From: Liolophura sinensis
Lineage: Eukaryota > Mollusca > Polyplacophora > Chitonida > Chitonidae
NCBI RefSeq assembly: GCF_032854445.1
Contig: NC_088300.1
Coordinates: forward strand, 14,761,570-14,825,569
DNA length: 64,000 nucleotides
Reading direction: 5' to 3'
The translations under genes and the position numbers were made by a program. Below are positions 1 to 13,500 of this stretch, in pieces (position 1 is the first letter of the stretch; each line of letters opens with the position of its first letter). A model generated the notes under the pieces. It saw only the letters and a list, made by a program, of their open reading frames with translations, searched no databases and was not told where the DNA came from.

Positions 1-2046
1 GATACCACAGCACAGATAAACACCCTCCAGCTTTCAGTCCTGTAGCTAAATGTACCATCACACATCACCGTTACTTTATATAATCTCACCCAAGTCTCAC
101 ATCTAGTCCTCAATTAAAACATTTATGAGTAAACCGGAAATTCACTGGGTGTCGCACTGGAATGCGTGTATATTCCTATTCACATATATGTTTTTGCTTT
201 ATAAGATAAAGTATATTTTAATGTGAATTTTTCATTACTGAATATATAAATTACTTTGGATAGCCAATGTAGATTTTAGATCAGTAAGCTTTATTCACGA
301 TGTATGAAATGAAAACCTATATCGCTCTGATTAGACCTGTCTATGTTATAAAAATAAATGGATGTGTTAAAAGCAAAAGGAATTCTGAAAACAACAAGAA
401 GGAAGTATTTATGCATAAGGCTCAAGGTTACTGGTCGTATATATGTTATTAGGTGCGGTTGACATGCATGCATACGAAACATATGTGCACAGACATTTCT
501 GCTGATTTTATTCCATTTCCATTCCATTTTATTTATTCCACGCATGAACTCAAGCACTCAGTAACTTAAGTCCGCGCAGACCTTTCGTGCATGTATTTAT
601 TTACTCAAGAATATTTCACTTATATCACGGCCGCCATCATTATGGTTGGAGGAAACTGGGCAGAATCTAGAAGATATTTGTTAACACTATATTTGTGAAC
701 AATCTGCGTCGCAAAAAGTCATTCTTTATATTTATAGCGCACGTAATGATACCCATAAATTCATCATATTCTGTAGGAGCCTGTAATATGTTATAACACA
801 TCAATGTACAGCATACATATATTAAAATCATTTTTTAAAATTTAATGTACAGTCGTACAGTTAATTTATACAACACACGGACACATATACAGTACATGGG
901 ATACCAAGATATACATGCATACAGTAGTACATCACTGTGATGAGAATGACGTGTTAACTGCGTTATATAACTACATGTATATCTAAGTATATATGGGTGA
1001 ATCGACTCATATGAATGGCCTTGTGAGCGCCCAGTTCTAACATGTTCGCATAATGCTAAACATCCAGCTTTAAAGAACGCCACTCCAACTTCGACGTATT
1101 AGTGGTAAAATGCGAAACGTTAACAACTGGTTATTACTATATAAAGTAATACAAAATCGTGATTAATATTCGAATTTTGCATGTGAGCCTTCATGGGGAA
1201 AGTGTTGGATGTTTTCAAATCAAAACATGTAGGAATTAAGGGGCCCACCTTAAAAACTTGCTAAAAGGAAATGTTCTCGGTTGTAGTCGTACAGAAAGAT
1301 CGCATTTTGTGAGCTTTCCTCACAGAGTAAGTCATATCGCATGGGGCAAATCCTGGTGGCGCAAAATCCGCAATATATCTATATCTGTCTCAGTTCCCAC
1401 GTCAAGTTCGATATATCATTTGTTTGCCTTCTACAGCTCCTCTGCCTACACTTACCAAATGCCCTTTCTGAGACCTTTTCCTATCCTATAACTCTCTGCT
1501 GTGTGCTTTTTGCATACTATACGAATGTATTTATAACACTGCAGGTCTACATAAATATGTTGCATGCTGTATACCCATACGTTATACAGTTTGGAGTTAT
1601 CTATTTTTTGTCCAGTGTGAAACTGTGAGTATTTGTTAGAAGTTGTGAAAATGTGAGGGAAAGGTAATCCCTTTCTTTATAAGCTCTCAGTTTACAGACT
1701 GGAACACAAATCTGCTCGCTTTGCTTCAAAAAGGGCTACCGACGTTTATAACAGACTCGTCATTGGCACAAGCTGTTAGATAATTTATTGAACATTTACA
1801 GTTGATCTTCTATCACATTCGCCTTCTGTGTACACCACAACATTCATGAATCTAACACGTACATGTACGTATGTATGAAAATTGTCACACATGCAACTGA
1901 GGTAATAAAAATAATACAGATTCTTCTGCTTCCTGTTTTCAAAATGTGACAAATATAAAAACAAAGCAGAAATCTGTTAGTAGAAATACTTAACATTTTA
2001 AATGCAATGTCGTTTAACAGCTAAAAATATGAAAATACATCATGAT
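1..2046. other. intergenic DNA, no gene seen
   Basis: AT-rich sequence without a reading frame that looks like a gene; the open frames are short and lack splice-joined continuity. A SINE 3' fragment lies near 588-672. A polypyrimidine-rich stretch around 1340-1500 gives two short overlapping ORFs in different frames, with no recognisable protein. Confidence 0.7.
588..672 (-). repeat. SINE family 1, 3' fragment
   Basis: Reverse complement of the conserved 3' domain of the dominant SINE here: a TTTATTTA tail remnant, then ACTCAAGAATATTTCACTTA and a diverged GGCCGCCATCATTATGG core. The 5' tRNA-like part is absent. Confidence 0.7.
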
Positions 2047-2870
2047 CACTCGTGGTGTACCCCAGTGTACATAAGTCTCAATACTGGTGTACCCCAGTGT
2101 ACATAAGTCTCAATACTGGTGGAGTACAGTGTACATAAGTCTCAATACTGGTGGAGTTAAGTGTACATGAGTATCCCCACTGCTGAAGTACAGTGTACAT
2201 GAGTATCACAACCGGTGGAGTACAGTGTACATGAGTATCACTTACTGGTGGTCATCATTGTACATAAGTCTCAATACTGGTGTACCCCAGTGTACATAAG
2301 TCTCAATACTGGTGGAGTTAAGTGTACATGAGTATCCCCACTGCTGAAGTACAGTGTACATGAGTATCACAACCGGTGGAGTACAGTGTACATGAGTATC
2401 ACTACTGGTGGTCATCATTGTACATAAGTCTCAATACTGGTGTACCCCAGTGTACATAAGTCTCAATACTGGTGGAGTTAAGTGTACATGAGTATCCCCA
2501 CTGCTGAAGTACAGTGTACATGAGTATCACAACCGGTGGAGTACAGTGTACATGAGTATCACTACTGGTGGACATCATTGTACATGAGTATCACTACTGG
2601 TGGAGTACAGTGTACATGAGTATCACTACTGGTGGTCATCATTGTACATGAGTATGACTACTGGTGGTGTTCAGTGTACATGAGTATGACTACTGGTGGT
2701 GTACAGTGTACATGAGTATCACTACTGCTGAAGTACAGTGTACATGAGTATCACTACTGGTGGTGTACAGTGTACATGAGTATCACTACTGTGGGAATGC
2801 AGTGCAGATGGATATAACTACTGTGGCAGTGCAGTGTGCACAGATATCACTACACCTGCAGTACAGTTCA
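2047..2870. repeat. 32-bp minisatellite with higher-order structure
   Basis: About 25 tandem copies of a 32-bp unit carrying GTGTACATGAGTATCACTAC or the variant GTGTACATAAGTCTCAATAC, each with the palindrome TGTACA. Variant units recur in a fixed order with a period near 160 bases (for example the GGTGGTCATCATTGTAC unit near 2248 and again near 2408), so a five-unit block has itself been duplicated. Units decay at the right end, after about 2790. Confidence 0.9.
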
Positions 2871-4173
2871 CATTTGTTCTTGGTTTCAAATATAATACTT
2901 AATACTTATAATACTTATAATATATAAAATTATATATAATTTTATGTGACTATATCAAAGCACATTTAGTCCAAGGAGACCTGGCTAGCGAAGGAAGGTG
3001 TAGGGGAAACCTGACGTTGGATTAGGATGAAAACACAGGAAGTGTTCCCAAGGTGGAAGAAGAAAATATCTTAATACCATGTGTTTTGCATAGTGTCCAG
3101 AGAAATATGAAAGACACAGAACTTTGACTGCACTGGCAATGTGTTTACAGAATACATGGTTTCAGTGCTCATCCAGACAAGCTCATGGGGGCCGTACTGC
3201 TGTCAGTGGAGATCACGCCCCTTCACTGTGGAAGGCGGAGCTGTGACAAGGCCTCAGGCCATCGCTCAACTCATTTCTCGTCCACGGCAATGTCAACAGC
3301 TCTAACATATGTTTTGTCTGCACTTGAATGAATCTGTGTGCGGATGATTCAAAATGACCATGGTCTCTATTTATTTAGTCTATGAATCCGAAAAACGGAG
3401 TATTGTTGAACCAGAGAAATCGGTCATAGAACAGAGGAAAAAACGTATACTGTGGTAAAAATGGAGAGATTAAACCGTAAACCTCGTCATTTACCACAAA
3501 AGAAGCCATAAACTGCCTCTTTATACATGCCTTTGGGATTTTTTAAAACTTTGATTAGAAATAATGATTTATTAAATTTATTTCAATTTACGTTGACCTT
3601 TAAACATCCGAGCGGTTTTAGGATGACATTAACACGTGGTAATGGACTATGTGTCTATCACACTAAAGACTGCTTGACTACGGCGTACACATCGTCATGA
3701 GTCTGGGTTAAGAATAAATGCTAATCCTCATAACAAATCCAGGATATATCAGCTAGAGTATTTATAACGAAGGTGCTAAATTTCCACACAATCGATATGG
3801 TACAAACTGTGAATCGCAGTAACATGAACTCATGAAACAAAACAGGGGACAGATTGGGCTATTCAAATGGGCTATAATTCCAACTGTACATGAAACAGAA
3901 GCGAAAGATTAGGGTAAACCATGGAACCCTTGCATGCCGTAGAGTATAGGAAAATATTTTAATTCTACAGTCCTAGGTCAGGTCTGCTGATGAAACTACC
4001 GCACACTGTGAGGTAACTAACGTAAAGTCGCAGGCTGTCAAGTGATAGCAAGTTTTGAGCTCATTTGTGCACCGCTTGCACAACGTCCAGCAGGAATGTC
4101 TTTAACATCATGACCTCTTGAAAAGTATAATTCTGTAAAGTTAATGTAGTATGCATTTCAAGAGGATTATTTA
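2871..4173. other. intergenic DNA, nothing recognised
   Basis: No supported gene, RNA or transposon. There is an AT-rich block near 2890-2945, and otherwise unremarkable sequence. Confidence 0.6.
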
Positions 4174-4545
4174 CCGGCCAGGATAGCACAGTTGGTAGAG
4201 CGTCCGCTTCGGGACTGGTAGATCCAGGATCAATCCTTGATCGAGTCACACCTAAGACTTTAAAAGAGGAAGTTGTAACTTCCTCGCTTGGCGTTCAGCA
4301 TGAAGGGGATAGTGCAACGACTGGTTGACCCGTATCAGTATAATGGCTCGGGAGGGGGCGGCTTACTTGTCTTCGGTAAGGTCGTCTCAGTGAAGCAGCA
4401 CTAAATAAAAGAGCGGTGGAAATCCGTCCTGCAACAAGGAGGCACATTACACGTACATGCACCCTAATGATTCCTTCGTTGTCATATGACTGAAAAATTG
4501 TTGAGTACGACGTTAAACCCCAAGCACTCACTCACTCACTCAAGA
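4174..4545 (+). repeat. SINE family 2, near full length, tRNA-derived
   Basis: A tRNA-like head contains an A-box-like TAGCACAGTTGGTAGAGCG and a B-box-like GGATCAATCC in the right order. A ~270-bp body follows, then GAGTACGACGTTAAACCCCA and a (CACT)n tail (CACTCACTCACTCACT). This structure is that of a pol III SINE of the kind widespread in molluscs. The head is too diverged and extended to be a functional tRNA gene. Partial relatives occur at 30305-30505 and 46685-46830. Confidence 0.85.
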
Positions 4546-5757
4546 GGATTACTTACTCACAATTCTGCTATTTCTGTAACACATTCGTTTATCTTATAAT
4601 CTATTTTAGCGCATGTGAAGGTGAAAATCGACCATCCTCATGTTTGAACTAATAGATACATCCAGTGTGTAAGTTTATAAATTGCATTTCCAAACATCTG
4701 ACTTCACAGCCAGACATTAAAGCACCGTAAAACAGATATTATATTCCTTGTACTGTACAGAATTGACGTCCAGGTTTACAAATCGCACCTTAGACAGATG
4801 CAATGACCAATGGCAAGGTGCCATGTTTTCATTTACACGTCTATTTTCTTGTGAACAAATATTTGATAAAGAGGATGTTTATACTATACTTATGCTCTAT
4901 CGACAGTTTTTCTCAAAACCTTAATGCAGAATTGTTCATATTAAAGGGATTCTAGGCATAGAGTCACTACAATCAATTCTTCTCAGATCGACATCGTTTG
5001 TAATGTTCCTCAATTAATTATGGTGTCACTATAAAGCACGTAAGTTTAAACCACCTTCCCAATAATAGCAAGCTGGAAAAGGAGTTGCAGTTGTTATGTA
5101 AGCAGGCAAATTTTCTTCCTGACACGTGCCCTACCCCAGGTACCTGGCCTTGTTACTCTAAGGGGCACCATCCACAGTGAGAACACAGGTGAGATGATTT
5201 GGTGCTCCTAAGACTGTCAGGGTTGAGAAGGTATATAAGATAAGGGGTCTGCCCGTCCCCTCAAGATGGCAGCTGGGGTGTCATCCTACCCGGGGTCTAC
5301 AGACAAGCACTCAAGACTGTCATCTCACACCTTGGAGGCATCGCGTCAATATATCCTGGAGACTTACACAGCCTCCCTGCTATACACCTAAGCTAATTAT
5401 ACCCTTTGTCACATTGATTTCGTCTGTTGATTTTCGGTATACGGTATTCTTTTACGGTATAATTTTACTTATTATTTTTATGAATAGAACCTTGCTGAAA
5501 TTAAATTTCGGAATGCCTCCTAAAATCTGATTATCGACAAATCTGCATGTTGAACTTATGACAAGAGTATATTCTCGGTTTTATGGATATATTACACTGG
5601 TAGTGTTGTTTTCACTCTCTGTGGTCCTTTATATTGTAATCAATTCTCCGCAATATATGAACAGTCATAATTTTTTTCTGGGACATATACACATATTCAT
5701 AATTAGGTCTACGGGGGGGGGGGGGGACAAATCAGGGGCGAATGCAATTGGATTTCC
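4546..5757. other. intergenic DNA with one TATA-led small ORF
   Basis: Mostly AT-rich and featureless. The exception is a locally GC-richer patch at about 5090-5400 that contains the small ORF listed separately. A run of 14 G lies at about 5713-5726. Confidence 0.6.
5266..5391 (+). CDS. possible small ORF or first exon, unknown
   Basis: ATG to TAA, 41 codons, beginning MAAGVSSYPGSTDK. The start context is good (A at -3, G at +4). A TATATAA box lies at 5232-5238, only about 28 bases before the ATG, so a TATA-positioned transcript would have almost no 5' leader. The surrounding ~300 bases are clearly richer in G+C than the flanks. The product is not recognised: serine- and threonine-rich, no membrane segment. 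It could be a real microprotein, an exon of an unseen gene, a promoter remnant of a mobile element, or chance. Confidence 0.2.
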   Translation: MAAGVSSYPGSTDKHSRLSSHTLEASRQYILETYTASLLYT

Positions 5758-5880
5758 GCGGTCTGTATTTTTATTTTTTTATTTATTTGTTCTTTTATGC
5801 CGTATTTAAGAATATTTCACTTATGCGACGCGACCAGCATTATGGTTGGAGGAAAGCGAGCCCGGGGAAAATGGAAGCAT
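5758..5880 (-). repeat. SINE family 1, 3' fragment
   Basis: Reverse-complement copy: a T-rich TTTATTTATTTG tail, ATGCCGTATTTAAGAATATTTCACTTA, then the CAGCATTATGGTTGGAGG core. The head is missing. Confidence 0.75.
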
Positions 5881-8285
5881 TAAGAAGTCCATGCCCATGT
5901 ACTGGCTCTGGGGAAATTTTAGGGAAAACCGTTTTGGATTGATGGAAATCTCCTGTGGTGCCTGGCATTAGACTTCTTGTTAATTTGGCGAAGAGTTAGT
6001 TATGCCTGTGTTAGACTGGGTACATGGCGAGGGTGGGGGCGATACTGAGTCCCTCAGGGAACTCACACTTTACACAAAGCCTTGTGGCGGGGGCACGTGC
6101 CAGTGAACAGCGTTGATTGTGCCAAAGGACTAATTGATTCCTGTTTATGAACTGACCGTTGTCCACTTCCCTCCGAACAGCACTGATGTCATATTAAGGA
6201 CGTAGCTTCACCCAGACACCCCGTTCCACCTTGTTAGGTAGCTGGTACAGGTGTTGTCCGTCATTTCTCACTCGTTATAATAGGACCACATACCCAAATA
6301 TGACACCAGCGCCATTCCCAGGGTGATTCTTGTAGTTTTGAACATATAAAATAAGAGATTTATTTTATATTAGTTACCTTACTTATTACAGCAAAAATAT
6401 GCCCGTAAATCAAAAATGGGTGTAATAGTGAAGACTTCCAGAACACCCTTCTTTAAAAGCCACAATTTTAATGATAGCAATTCAGGAGGGATTATTTGTA
6501 ATATACATTCTACCAATTTGAATTTTCAGTTCACAAATGCAATTATCTTTTTTATCAAATGGTAATATCTTAACTATTTTAGAAATGACGGCAGTTAATC
6601 TTGATACACATACAGAGTGATATTATTACAACTTTTGTGAAATGATTAATGCAATTTTTGTGGAGATATTTTGTAAAAATTCTAATCTTAATATTTATTA
6701 TCTTTTTGAAGGCTGAGTCAATCACTTTTTTACAGAAAATCCCATCTACACTAAATATTCTTCTACCTGATGCATTTGCTTTGGTTTACATGGTCAGATT
6801 GCATAATATTCAGCGAACGATGACGGTAAGCTTTGAGGAAAGCTGCATAGCATACGAACATAAACTACAACATGGGCACCTGTTACAAAGTGCTATGTTA
6901 TTAAAAACCACTCCCATGTCTTATTTGCACTAACATAACTACAGAAAGGAATCATCTAAGCTCATTAATATCATTTATATGAGCAAATAGCTTGAGTACC
7001 GCGCAAAACACAGATCAAATAAATAAATAAGTAAATAAAAAAAATTAATATGAGCAAATAGATATAAACAAAAACATATACCGGTTTCAATAATTATGGT
7101 CCGCAGAAAACAAATTATAAAGTTTTGCAGAAAACAGCTTTCCTAATTAGCGACTATCAGTTGCGCTTGATTTAGAGCAGGGTCACTTATATAATAAAGA
7201 GTCATGAACATATTATATGCAAACAGTTCAATAAAATCCTATCTAGCTGAGGAAAACTGACCGGAGTTGAAATTCACCGGTTATATATATGAGTGAGCAT
7301 TTGTCAAAACACTCTGTCGTCGCTGCTCTTGTTTGACTGGTTTTAATATTTTGTAATCCATTAGAGTTGCCAATACTATAAAAGATAAAAGAGTATATAA
7401 AAGATTTACACCAAGAGATTAATCGTCAATTAAATGACCTTGCCCCTGTCTCTCTGCAGGCTGATTACCAACCTACTCAGTGACAGATCTGCGGAATGAC
7501 GCGAAGGACTCTCCTGTATGCAGATGTTGTGTAATAGGGTTTTCCAGTTAAACTGGCCGGCTAAAAATGTTCCATACTAGCCATGAACCTACTGGGTCTT
7601 TAAATAGCAGTGTCTCTTGCAGTCAGATCTAGTTTTGTCTTACAACTTGTAAGACACTTATCAAGAAGGTGAAGTGATAAAGGACGAGTAGGCCTAGGCG
7701 ATTGTTCCTCAATGTATTTTTTGTTCCTCAATGTACAATATGCAGACACATAACACAGCTGAATTGAAAGCCGTGTATATTACCTAAGGACCTCGGTACA
7801 AATGTTGAAAAATATGGAAATGTTATGGTGAGTCCATTAGCCAATATTTCATTCTTTTCTTTTCTTCTTTATTATTATTATAAAAATATGATAGCGAGAA
7901 ACAAATATGTTACTTCGTAATAGTTTACAAACACCCCAAACTTGATATCAAGTTGTGCACAGGTAATTATTATAAAAAGTATTTTTTATTATGATGGGGA
8001 TAGAAGATGCCTTATACTGGCGAAATCTGCTTTAGACCTTACTTTTGTCTTCCAATAGAGCAAAAAGTATTATTCACAACACTTCCAATTATTTCACGGA
8101 CATCTACATATTAATTTTTCTTAGGATTGAAGTACATTTACCTGCTTTTCTCCATGAAAAAATGACATCTCACTATAGTGCCCTACCGGGGTGGTTTCAC
8201 AACTAGTTACAGGGGCCTTTGGAAGTGTAGTCTTTTTGTTGACCAGTAAATTAGAAAAACCTATAAATTATTTGGCAATATTCAA
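5881..8285. other. intergenic DNA, nothing recognised
   Basis: No gene-like frame. An ORF near 6649-6933 has low-complexity AT-rich composition and no family resemblance. Confidence 0.6.
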
Positions 8286-8420
8286 ATGCAACCGGCTGTG
8301 GGTTTCGCCCGGGCTCTCCCCGGTTTCCCCCCACCACAATGTAGGCCATCGTCGTATAAATAAAATATTCTTGACCACGGCGTAAAACTCCAATAAACCC
8401 AATAAATTAATAAATAAATG
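8286..8420 (+). repeat. SINE family 1, 3' half
   Basis: GTGGGTTTCGCCCGGGCTCT followed by the CCTCCCACCATAATG-like core, CGTCGTATAA, TATTCTTGA..ACGGCGTAAAACTCCAAT and an AATAAATAAATAAATG tail. Confidence 0.8.
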
Positions 8421-10532
8421 GAACCAATAGCACATGTTTATCTATAGGGACTGATGTATATAAAGACAAACCTTCACGTGAAATACATTCCTTATAGGAA
8501 CGACGTATCTCAGGCGATGTTTTCGTGTAAACGAAAATACCAAACGGCTTGCCATAGTAACACACAAACTATAAATATACGCATACAAGAGCTGTAACAT
8601 TCCTTGTCCTCCTATGTGGTTATATCGCTCGAACACACGTCCTCCAAGCGATGATACAAAGCCTGTAGGAGTTGCCTCCTTTACCGAACGTCTGCAAATT
8701 ACCACCGAAGTATGTTTCAAACCGAAGTATAAATGTGAATTGGTAGTAGTCTAACGGTCTGATTAATGGCTAGGGCTTGCTAATCACACGTCAATATCTT
8801 CAACAGTGAAGTGTAATGCAGTTGAATGCAGCATCAGGGAAACTAGAAAAACAAACTCAAAGTTATCAGGTGGCTTATTGGGCCCAGAATAGATGCTAAA
8901 GTGAAATAGTTATATATAACTGTTTTTCCGGACACCAGCAGATGTAAATACCCTTTCCACAATGTGGATTCTCTGAAATGAAAGCTTATGCATTTTTCGA
9001 AAACTATAGTCTTCGGAGTATTTTTTCACGTTTTGTCGATACTTGATTTTCACTCAACGTTTATTGTCTTTTTCTACCTTTAAATCGTCTGGTTGTTAAA
9101 TTACTCAAAATTGACCGCTCAGTCATTACTAGCACTGTACTATTATAGAAAGGATACGTAACTGTTACTAGATGAACAAAACCAGCCAAATGAGCATTTC
9201 CTTCGTAAGACATTAAAGTTTATCTATTATTTAAAGTTTATATATTATTTATGCTTGACAGTTATGTATGACTTTGTATGGATATGTGCATAGGCCTATG
9301 TATTGGCCCAGCGGAGGGAAATATACAATACATGCTTAAAACTGCTCAGTTTATTACACATAACGATGTAAGAAGCTGGCTAACTGTCTGTCTGCCTATC
9401 AGTCAGCAGCTTTACAGAAAGCGTTATGCATAAATTTGGATGAAATTCTGTGCACAGTGCCGGTTGGCCCTGCGACAATCACCAGTCCATAAAGCTTTGG
9501 CACTGATCCGGGTTTAGAATTTTTAAGCTTTTTTTCACCCGCGCCAAATATAGGACACGTATCGCATATATCTTTACCTTGTACTATAGCGTCTCATACA
9601 GAGCTATACAAACGATTTTTTTTTTCACATCTACGATGGTGGTCAGTTTTACAGGTGGTTGAAAGCCATCGGGGGTAAATTACTGACGGAAATTCCCAAG
9701 TGTGCAGGCCATGTTGTGAAACGATCTGCAACGGACGTACAAACTGTTCAGCCATAGTCGTCAGCTGTTTATGGTCCAACAGTGAGAGCAGGGAAGGGTC
9801 CATGTCCCTTTAGGGGCATGAATGTTGGCAGATAAAGAGGGCCTGTAATCCTGTAATTACACTTCAGGTAATTTATCAAGGAAAGGAATTCATTTATATT
9901 TGAAAGGCGTCATCTATTTGAAACTGAACAGCTTTTCTTCACTGTACTGTATGGAAATCCATGGAAAGGTACAACGGCACATTTCCTATGTAGTTTTATT
10001 GCTATGGTTTGGAATGTAGTTTGTTTTAAATATCAGTATAAACGCCAGAACTATTTCAGCATGCACAAGTGATTAAAAAATACTGATTTACTGTATTTAT
10101 CATTGATAAGGACCAAGCAAGACAACGATATTCATTGTTTACCTTATAAAGCAGCAACAACATGCAGTTTTATCATTCACATTGTAATATAGGTCATGAT
10201 AAAATATCATGCGTGCAGCCATTACATGACATAGGAGTAACTGTGACATACATCCTCTCCGTCCTATGTGATAGCGCATGTGAGCTGATTACATCTAGGC
10301 CTATTTTCACGAGAGAGGTGTGCGCATAAGGAAGCGGCGTTAAAAGTACATACAGCCTGGTCCGTGTATTGCAGGTTAACCGCAAATGATCTTACCTTGT
10401 ACACCTTTGACTCTAGAGAGTTTACTTACTCTAGTATACATCGTATAGAATAACACGTGTTGAAAGAAGAAGTTTTTACGGCGACATGCTTATGCGGACA
10501 GTACTACCCGCTACAAGGCTGTTGGGCAGTTC
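8421..10532. other. 5' flank of ACS-A, no gene seen
   Basis: Featureless AT-rich DNA before ACS-A. No convincing TATA box was seen in the 150 bases before the ACS-A start codon. Two short out-of-frame ATGs (10486, 10492) precede it. Confidence 0.5.
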
Positions 10533-13500
10533 ATGCGCCGAAGTTATGGTGGGGCATTTCGGCGTCCCTTCTTCCATGGAACAGAAAGGCGGTTAGCAAG
10601 TCTGATCGGCACAGACAATATCGTCTACAGCCCAAGGCCCTCTGTCCCCTGTCCCCACTTGTCTCTTGGGAAATATCTGATGGGAAAACTGGAAGAGCAT
10701 GGAAACCAAGAAGCACTTGTACGTTTACAGGCCTGTATTATATATTGTCCTATATTTAAAAGCGTTGGAGCAGATCTGTAAGGTCTTCATTCTGACCTTA
10801 GCTCACATCTATCTCACTGTGACAGTCTGATGTGGACTAAGCATTCACGAGGCCGGGTCCCAACACAGGATTTTGACTACTTCTAGACCAGTGACGTCTA
10901 ATATTTTGCAGTTAGCATCATTGCTATTTTTAAGTATTTGCATGAACAGTTAGAATGAAACCCTGACTGGGGTAAAGTGGAAAGAGACCGTATTTCACCA
11001 GTTACGTGTGTCCGTATTACCAGCTACCATACTGTCGTCGCTGATCTGGATTTATTCTCTATGCTGCACGTCTTTAATCACATTGAAGTTTTGATTACAC
11101 GCCTCTGTAATTTTTTTGTTTAACGAGGTATTTTCAACTAGTGTAGTAATAATATCTGACGAGTAACCTTCACTAGCACCTTATGAAGCGTGCTCAAACG
11201 CTGCTACATGATTTGCTAATATTCACAGGGCTGTGCTTTATCAAGATTAATCGACAGACGATGTGGTGTATTAGGATAGCCAGTAGAAGACAGCGATTCG
11301 AGTGTTGCTAAGATAAAATACATGGGAATTATCATCAACTGTGTTAGAGTTGTCGAAAAGTGGATGATTGATATAAACCTGATAATATAGTATATAAGCG
11401 TTTAAAATAGAACTGTCTGCGCGATTTTCCTTAACTGCAAAAGCCATACCGATTTTCTACAACAAACGATTTTCTAAGCCACAACAAAGAAATGTTTAAG
11501 ATTTAAAGCACGATGAAGCAGATTTTTGCATCTGGGTCAAGGTTCTTGTTCATGATTTGACGGGGGACTAAGAATGATTAAAGCTTTTTCATGATTTGAC
11601 GGGGGGGGGGGGGAAGCTTAGAATGATTGAAGCTTTTTCATGATTTGACGGAGGACTAAGAATGATTGAAGCTTTTTCATGACTTGACGGGGGACTAAGA
11701 TTGATTGAAGCTTGTTCATGATTTGACGGGGGACTAAGAATGATTGAAGCTTGTTCATGATTTGACGGGGGACTAAGAATGATTGAAGCTTGTTCATGAT
11801 TTGACGGGGGACAAAGAATGATTGAACCGTGTTCATGATTTTCGGGGGACTAAGAATGATTGAAGCTTGTTCCTGATTTGACGGCGGACTAAGAATGATT
11901 GAACCTTGTTCATGATTTTCGGGGGACTAAGAATGATTGAAGCTTGTTCCTGATTTGACGGCGGACTAAGAATGATTGAAGCGTATCAGAAGGTGTAACC
12001 ATCTGGGTGCTGGCTTGTGTTCTAACAGCAGGTTTCCTCACACCATAATACTGGCCGCCGTGGTACAACGAAATAGTTTTGAGTATAGCATAAAACACCA
12101 ATGAAATAAATAAATAAATATTGGGCAGACATAAATTTTCCTATAATATTATCCATCATATTATTAACTTAAGACTGGTTTGGATGGAGTCATGAATCCC
12201 AACGCTGTATTTTCTTAACATAATTCCATATTGTTTTTGTAACTGTATTTGGTAAATGTGATGACAACACAGAATTCGAGCAATCCGAGGTCAGTGACGT
12301 CTATTAAATGACACTTCACATCAATGCAATTTTTACCTAATATTGCTTAAGTCATGGTGATAGAGGGCTATTATTCATGGTATTTACGCATTTACACGAA
12401 CAGCTTGACTAAAACCCAAACAGAGGTAAACTTACAAGAGGGCCGTATTTCACCGATCACATGTGACCATTTGCCATGCAGTTATCCCACTGTCTTAGCT
12501 GCTCTGGTTTTGCTCTCATTGCTGCAATAGACTTATATTAAATTTTACTAAATGAGTATGGGTAGCTACTTATACTTTGAGGAAAATATTTTATTATAGA
12601 GTGAAATGTCGGTGAAATTCATTTTATTTATTTATTTATTTGATTGGTGTTTTACGCCGTACTCAAGAATATTTAACTTATACGACGGCGGCCAGCATTA
12701 TGGTGGGAGCAAACCGGGCAGAGCCTGGGGGAAACCCACGACCATCCGCAGATTGCTGCAAGACCTAAATTCATTTCAAATGTTAACACTTTATAACACA
12801 CTGGCCAAGCATGGGATGCCGTAGACGAATTGTAGAAGATCTCACATGATATGGGTTTAAGCAGTCGTTTAATATTTCATTCTCATTTTATTTCATTAAT
12901 GGTAATGGATAAACAGTATTTAGACATGTACCTGTCTAAATAGTGTTACGGTATTGAAAACAGCAACAGAAAACAGACTCAGTGACTCAACATTACAATG
13001 TAAACAATGCTTTATATATAAAATGAGACGTACAGTTTTACAGACAGTTCAACAACAACAACATAAAAAAAAAGACTAACAGTACATGAAAACGTTAAAT
13101 AGTCATACATAACAATAGATTATGAGTCAGTCTACATGTCGGTTTCTTTCTGAAGGACAGATGATAGAAAAGTGAGGCCGGCTCTATCTTTCCATCACCA
13201 TTCCAGGGTTGATCACGTATTCACAAATCGTCCAGCCTTTCACCGTTAGCAAATGTTAATATAACTGAGTTTATTTGTAGGTTGAGGTGTATGCTACAGG
13301 ATCCGACTCCACGAAGCCTTTTCTGATTTAACTTAAAACCTGCTCAGACCACTTACTGTTTGGTGCTGAAACATGAAATTTTGACACATTTGTCTTCTGG
13401 TTATATTGATGAGGTGGCCAAAATCTCAGTGTATAGAGCTTGAAAATAAGGTCCAAAATTTTGTTTCAAATTTTGACTTAAGTCTGAAAGGGCTTTGTGG

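Noticed and set aside
4174..4255. A tRNA gene
   Set aside because: The A and B boxes are present, but the arms do not fold as a tRNA and the sequence continues into a SINE body with a (CACT)n tail.
11618..12101. Repeat protein from the 39-bp array as a coding gene
   Set aside because: Antisense within an ACS-A intron, with no start context, splice sites or non-repeat domain supporting it.
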